A stretch of DNA of 64,000 bases, taken from assembly GCF_029227915.1 (NCBI RefSeq), contig NC_079883.1, positions 17,796,001 to 17,860,000 of the forward strand. Reading direction: 5' to 3'. The notes under the pieces are model-generated. The model was given only the letters and a program-made list of their open reading frames with translations. It searched no databases and was not told where the DNA came from. Within the stretch, counting starts at the first letter, position 1. Each line of letters begins with the position of its first letter. The DNA is from Hydractinia symbiolongicarpus. Its lineage: Eukaryota > Cnidaria > Hydrozoa > Anthoathecata > Hydractiniidae. Of the stretch, positions 59,189-64,000 are shown piece by piece. The position numbers were made by a program, and so were the translations under genes.

Positions 59189-62100
59189 CAGGCACGTGCA
59201 ACCACGTGATATACGTGTAAGGCCTTTATTAGGCTGCAAGAGGCCATATTACAATCGTTAGACGCATGTACTTGTAATTGACGGCGTTATAACGCCATGA
59301 CACAATGGTAAACAACTTGGAACGTCGTAGTCCAATGAGAGTGGAAGGATTAGACGAATAGCAACCTGCGCAGGCACGTGGAACAACGCGAATTGGGTGT
59401 ACGGCCTTTAATAGGCTGCAAAAGGTCATATTACAGCCTTTAGAGACCTGTACACGTGGTTGACGGTGTTATAAAGCTGTGGCGCAATTGCAAACAACTT
59501 GGGACGTCTTAGTCCATTGAGAGTGGAAAGATTAGTCCGATCGTAACTTGCGCAGGCACGTGGAACAACGTGATTTATGTATACGGACTTTATTAGGGCG
59601 CAAAAGGCCATATTACAGCCTTTAGGGGCCTGTACACGTGTTTGACGGTGTTGTAAAGCCGTGGTGCTATGGAAAACGACTTGTGACGTCGTAGTCCATT
59701 GAGAGTGGAAGGATAAGACCAATGGTAACCTGCGCAGGCACGTGGAACAACGTGATTTATGTATACGGACTTTATTAGGGCGCAAAAGGCTATATTACAG
59801 ACTTTAGAGACCTGTACACGTGGTTAACGGTGTTATAAAGCTGTGGCGCAATTGCAAACAACTTGGGACGTCGCAGTCTATTGAGAGTACATGGACTAGT
59901 CCGATCGTAACTTGCGCAGGCACGTGGATCTACGTGATTTATGTATACGGAGTTTATTAGGCAGCAAAAGGCCATATTACAGCCTTTAGGGGGCTGTACA
60001 CGTGGTTGACGGTCTTATAACGCCGTGGCGCTATGGAAAACTACTTGGGACGTCGTAGTCCATTGAGAGTGGAAGGATAAGACCAATGCTAACCTGCGTA
60101 GGCACGTGCAACCACGTGATATACGTGTAAGGCCTTTATTAGGCTGCAAGAGGCCATATTGCAGTCGTTAGACGCATGTACTCGTAGTTAACGGTGTTAT
60201 AACGCCATGGCGCAATGGAAAACGACTTGGGACTTCGTAGTCCTTTGAGAGTGGAAGGATAAGACCAACGATAACCTGCGCAGGCACGTGCAGCCACGTG
60301 ATATACGTGTAAGGCCTTTATTAGTGTACAAGAGGCTATATTGCAGCCCTTAGGGGCATGTACGTGTGGCTGACGCTGTTATAAAGCCATGGCGCAATGG
60401 AAAACTACTTGGGACGTCGTAGTTCATTGAGAGTGGAAGGAGAAGACCAATGGTAACCTGCGCAGGCACGTGCAACCACGTGATATACGTGTAACGCCTT
60501 TATTAGGCTGCAAGAGGCCATATTACAGTCGTTAGACGCATGTACTTGTAGTTAACGGTGTTATAACGCCATGGTGCAATGGAAAACGAATTGTGACGTC
60601 GTAGTCCATTGAGAGTGGAAGGATTAGACTAATGGTAACCTGCGCAGGCACGTGGAACAACGCGATTTGTGTGTACGACCTTTATTAGGCTGCAAAATGC
60701 CATATTACAGTCGTTAGACGCATGTACCCGTAGTTAACGGTGTTATAACGCCATGGCGCAATGGAAAACAACTTGGGACGTCGTAGTCCATTGCGAGTGG
60801 AAGGATAAAACCAATGGTAACCTGCGCAGGCACGTGCAACCACGTGATATACGTGTAAGGCCTTTATTAGGGTACAAGAGGCTATATTGCAGCCCTTAGG
60901 GGCCTGTACCTGTAATTGACGGCGTTATAACGCCATGACACAATGGTAAACAATTTGGAACGTCGTAGTCCAATGAGAGTGGAAGGATTAGACGAATAGT
61001 AACCTGCGCAGGCACGTGGAACAACGCGAATTGGGTGTACGGCCTTTAATAGGCTGCAAAAGGTCATATTACAGCCTTTAGGGGGCTGTACACGTGGTTG
61101 ACGGTGTTAAAACGCCATGGCGCAATGAAAAACGACTTGTGACGTCGTAGTCCATTGAGAGTGGAAGGATAAGACCAATGCTAACCTGCGCAGGCACGTG
61201 CAACCACGTGATATACGTGTAAGGCCTTTATTAGGCTGCAAGAGGCCATATTACAGTCGTTAGACGCATGTACTTGTAGTTAACGGTGTTATAACGCCAT
61301 GGCGCAATGGAAAACGACTTGTGACGTCGTAGTTCATTGAGAGTGAAAGGATTATACCAATGGTAACCTGCGCAGGCATGTGGAACAACGTGATTTATGT
61401 GTACAGACTTTATTAAGCCGCAAAAGGCCATATTACAGCCTTTAGGGGCCTGTACACGTAGTTGACGGTCTTATAACGCCGTGGCGCAATTGCAAGCAAC
61501 TTGGGACGTCGTAGTCTATTGAGAGTACATGGACTAGTCCGATCGTAACTTGCGCAGGCACGTGGATCTACGTGATTTATGTGTACGACCTCTATTAGGC
61601 AGCAAAAGGCCATGCTATAGACGTTAGAGGCCTGTACACGTGGCTGACTGGGTTATAAAGCCGTGTCGCGATGGAAAACCACTTGGGACGTCGTAGTCCA
61701 TTGAGAGTGGAAGGATTACACCAATGCTAACCTGTGCAGGCACGTGCAACCACGTGATATACGTGTAAGGCCTTTATTAGGCTGCAAGAGGCCATATTGC
61801 AGTCGTTAGACCCATGTACTCGTAGTTAACGGTGTTATACCGCCATGGCGCAATGGAAAACGACTTGGGACGTCGTAGTCCATTGAGAGTGGAAGGATAA
61901 GACCAATGGTAACCTGCGCAGGCACGTGGAACAACGTGATTTATGTATACGGACTTTATTAGGCAGCAAAAGGCCATACTATAGCCTTTAGAGGCATGTA
62001 CACGTGGCTGACTGTGTTATAAAGCCATGGCGCAATGGAAAACAACTTGGGACTTCGTAGTCCTTTGAGAGTGGAAGGATAAGACCAATGATAACCTGCG

Positions 62101-64000
62101 CAGGCACGTTCAACCACGTGATATACGTGTAAGGCCTTTATTAGTGTACAAGAGGCTATATTGCAGCCCTTAGGGGCTTGTACGTGTGGCTGACGCTGTT
62201 ATAAAGCCATGGCGCAATGGAAAACTACTTGGGACGTCGTAGTTCATTGAGAGTGGAAGGATTAGACCAATGGTAACCTGCGCAGGCACGTGGAACAACA
62301 TGATTTATGTATACGGACTTTATTAGGCCGCAAAAGGCCATATTTCAGCCTTTAGGGGCCTGCACACGTGTTTGACGGTGTTGTAAAGCCGTGGCGCTAT
62401 GGAAAACAACTTGGAACGTCGTAGTCGATTGAGCGCGGAAGGATAAAACCAATGATAACCTGCGCAGGAACGTGCAACCACGTGATATACGTGTAAGGCC
62501 TTTATTAGGGTACAAGAGGCTATATTACAGCCCTTAGGGGCCTGTGCGCGTGGCTGACGCTGTTATAAAGCCATGGCGCAATTGCAAACAACTTGGGACG
62601 TCGTAGTCCATTGAGAGTACATGGACTAGTCCGATCGTAACTTAGGCAGGCACGTGGAACTACGTGATTTATGTGTGCGGCCTCTATTAGGCAGCAAAAG
62701 GCCATACTATAGCCTTTAGAGGCCTGTACACGTGGCTGACTGTGTTATAAAGCCATGGCGCAATGGAAAACCACTTGGGATGTCGTAGTGCATGGAGAGT
62801 GGAAGGATTACACCAATGCTAACCTGTGCAGGCACGTTCAACCACTGAAATTACGTGTAAGGTCTTTATTAGGCCGCAAGAGGCCATATTACAGTCGTTA
62901 GACGCATGTACTCGTAGTTAACGGTGTTATAACGCCATGGCGCAACGGAAAACGACTTGGGACGTCGTAGTTCATTGAGAGGGGAAGGATTAGAACAATG
63001 GTAACCTGCGCAGGCACGTGGAACAACGTGATTTATGTAAACGGACTTTATTAGGCAGCAAAAGGCCATACTATAGCCTTTAGAGGCATGTACACGTGGC
63101 TGACTGTGTTATAAAGCCATGGCGCAATGGAAAACAACTTGGGACTTCGTAGTCCTTTGAGAGTGGAAGGATAAGACCAATGATAACCTGCGCAGGCACG
63201 TGCAACCACTTGATATACGTGTAAGGTCTTTATTAGGCCGCAAGAGGCCATATTACAGTCGTTAGACGCATGTAGTCGTAGTTAACGGTGTTATAACGCC
63301 ATGGCGCAACGGAAAACGACTTGGGACGTCGTAGTCCATTGAGAGGGGAAGGATTAGAGCAATGGTAACCTGCGCAGGAACGTGCAACCACGTGATATAC
63401 GTGTAAGGCCTTTATTAGGGTACAAGAGGCTATATTACAGCCGTTTGGGGCCTGTGCGCGTGGTTGACGCTGTTATAAAGCTATGGCGCTATGGAAAACA
63501 ACTTGGGACTTCGTAGTCCTTTGAGAGTGGAAGGATAAGACCAATGATAACCTGCGCAGGCATGTGCAACCACGTGATATACCTGTAAGGCCCTTATTAG
63601 TGTACAAGAGGCTATATTACAGCCCTTAGGGGCTTGTACGTGTGGCTGACGCTGTTATAAAGCCATGACACAATGGTAAACAACTTGGAACGTCGTAGTC
63701 CATTGAGAGTGGAAGGATTAGAGGATTAGTAACCTGCGCAGGCACGTGTACCAACGCGAATTGGGTGTACGGCCTTTATTAGGCTGCAAAAGGTCATATT
63801 ACAGCCTTTAGAGACCTGTACACGTGGTTGACGGTGTTATAAAGCTGTGGCGCAATTGCAAACAACTTGGGACGTCTTAGTCCATTGAGAGTGGAAAGAT
63901 TAGTCCGATCGTAACTTGCGCAGGCACGTGGAAAACGTGATTTATGTGTACGGCCTCTATTAGGCAGCAAAAGGCCATACTATAGCCTTTAGAGGCATGT

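Larger units (their letters stand above)
1..64000. repeat. 182-bp satellite DNA array filling the whole window
   Basis: Every part of the window is made of a tandem unit of 182 bp. Landmarks such as GGCC before ATATTACAG, CGCCATGGCG, GACGTCGTAGTCC, CCTGCGCAGG and the TTTATTAGG stretch recur in the same order. The first landmark lies at 182, 364, 546, 728 and 910, all exactly 182 apart, and the same spacing holds in blocks B and C. Units differ by substitutions and by subfamily-specific segments, with a few truncated units. No stretch longer than about 12 bases looks foreign to the satellite. The array runs off both ends of the window. A unit close to one nucleosome repeat, higher-order structure and inverted blocks are typical of centromeric or pericentromeric satellites, but location and host cannot be proven from sequence alone. 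I do not recognise the family. Confidence 0.97.
55503..64000 (+). repeat. Block C: satellite array, forward orientation again
   Basis: Monomers return to the block A orientation and continue past the window end. Although it shares orientation with block A, its content is an inverted mosaic of block B. 55,507-56,680 mirrors 53,184-54,357, 58,683-59,975 mirrors 52,437-53,729, and 61,777-63,251 mirrors 46,623-48,097. A 2,548-bp (14-monomer) duplication lies inside it. This suggests it arose by fold-back copying or inversion of block B material rather than by extension of block A. Confidence 0.93.

Noticed and set aside
1-64000. CRISPR array
   Set aside because: The repeats are 182 bp with no unique spacers and no cas-like genes, and they extend continuously for 64 kb in both orientations.
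1-64000. Transposon or LTR origin of the repeat
   Set aside because: No terminal inverted repeats, target-site duplications, polypurine tract or transposase or reverse transcriptase similarity seen. The inverted arms are arrays of satellite, not element ends.
1-64000. tRNA, 5S rRNA or other RNA gene embedded in the monomer
   Set aside because: No A/B box pair with tRNA fold, no 5S internal control region, and no Pol III T-run terminator recognised in the monomer on either strand.
1-64000. Telomeric or subtelomeric repeats
   Set aside because: No runs of TTAGG, TTAGGG or similar short telomeric units. Isolated TTAGGG strings such as in TATTAGGGTACA are part of the monomer.

Overview
The window is one uninterrupted block of tandem satellite DNA. 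I see no protein gene, RNA gene, transposon, CRISPR array, telomeric repeat or unique sequence in its 64 kb. The basic unit is 182 bp, and roughly 350 units fit in the window. In hand-checked stretches, each landmark (such as the GGCC just before ATATTACAG) recurs at exactly 182 bp, apart from a small set of recognisable indels. One monomer counted by hand (182-363) has 90 G+C of 182 and 12 CpG against about 10.7 expected. CpG is therefore not depleted. Long repeat arrays, higher-order repeats and inverted array segments indicate a eukaryote, and the position is probably centromeric, pericentromeric or another heterochromatic site. Intact CpG fits an animal with little DNA methylation, such as many insects, better than a vertebrate or a typical plant, but this is weak inference. 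I do not recognise the family.

Layout: block A (1-25,676) carries monomers in one orientation, called + here. Block B (25,677-55,490) carries them reversed. Block C (about 55,503-64,000) returns to the + orientation. Both orientation switches are partial palindromes. At each one, the arrays on the two sides are inverted copies separated by a 1.0-1.15 kb spacer that is itself reverse-orientation satellite. The second switch carries a short duplicated filler at the joint.

Inside the blocks, monomers of at least seven subfamilies are arranged in higher-order repeats and nested segmental duplications. Repeat offsets seen include 526, 653, 727, 728, 1,724, 1,761, 2,184, 2,548, 3,630, 5,815 and about 6,725 bp. 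The offsets I checked equal whole numbers of monomers minus indels visible in the unit. The strongest case is a 5,815-bp tandem duplication at 31,954-43,583, in which I noticed a single base difference. Next come a 12-monomer (2,184-bp) repeat that dominates 35-48 kb and a 1,761-bp tandem duplication at about 20.7-24.3 kb.

The monomer is unusually rich in perfect short palindromes (CGCCATGGCG, CCTGCGCAGG, GCACGTGC, GTTATAAC, GTTAAC, GACGTC, CACGTG, AGGCCT). Many copies carry two CACGTG boxes exactly 10 bp apart. Some duplication crossovers fall on or next to CCTGCGCAGG. These dyads and the architecture of the inversions are the most interesting signals here. Open frames of up to 150 codons exist but are artefacts of the repeat.
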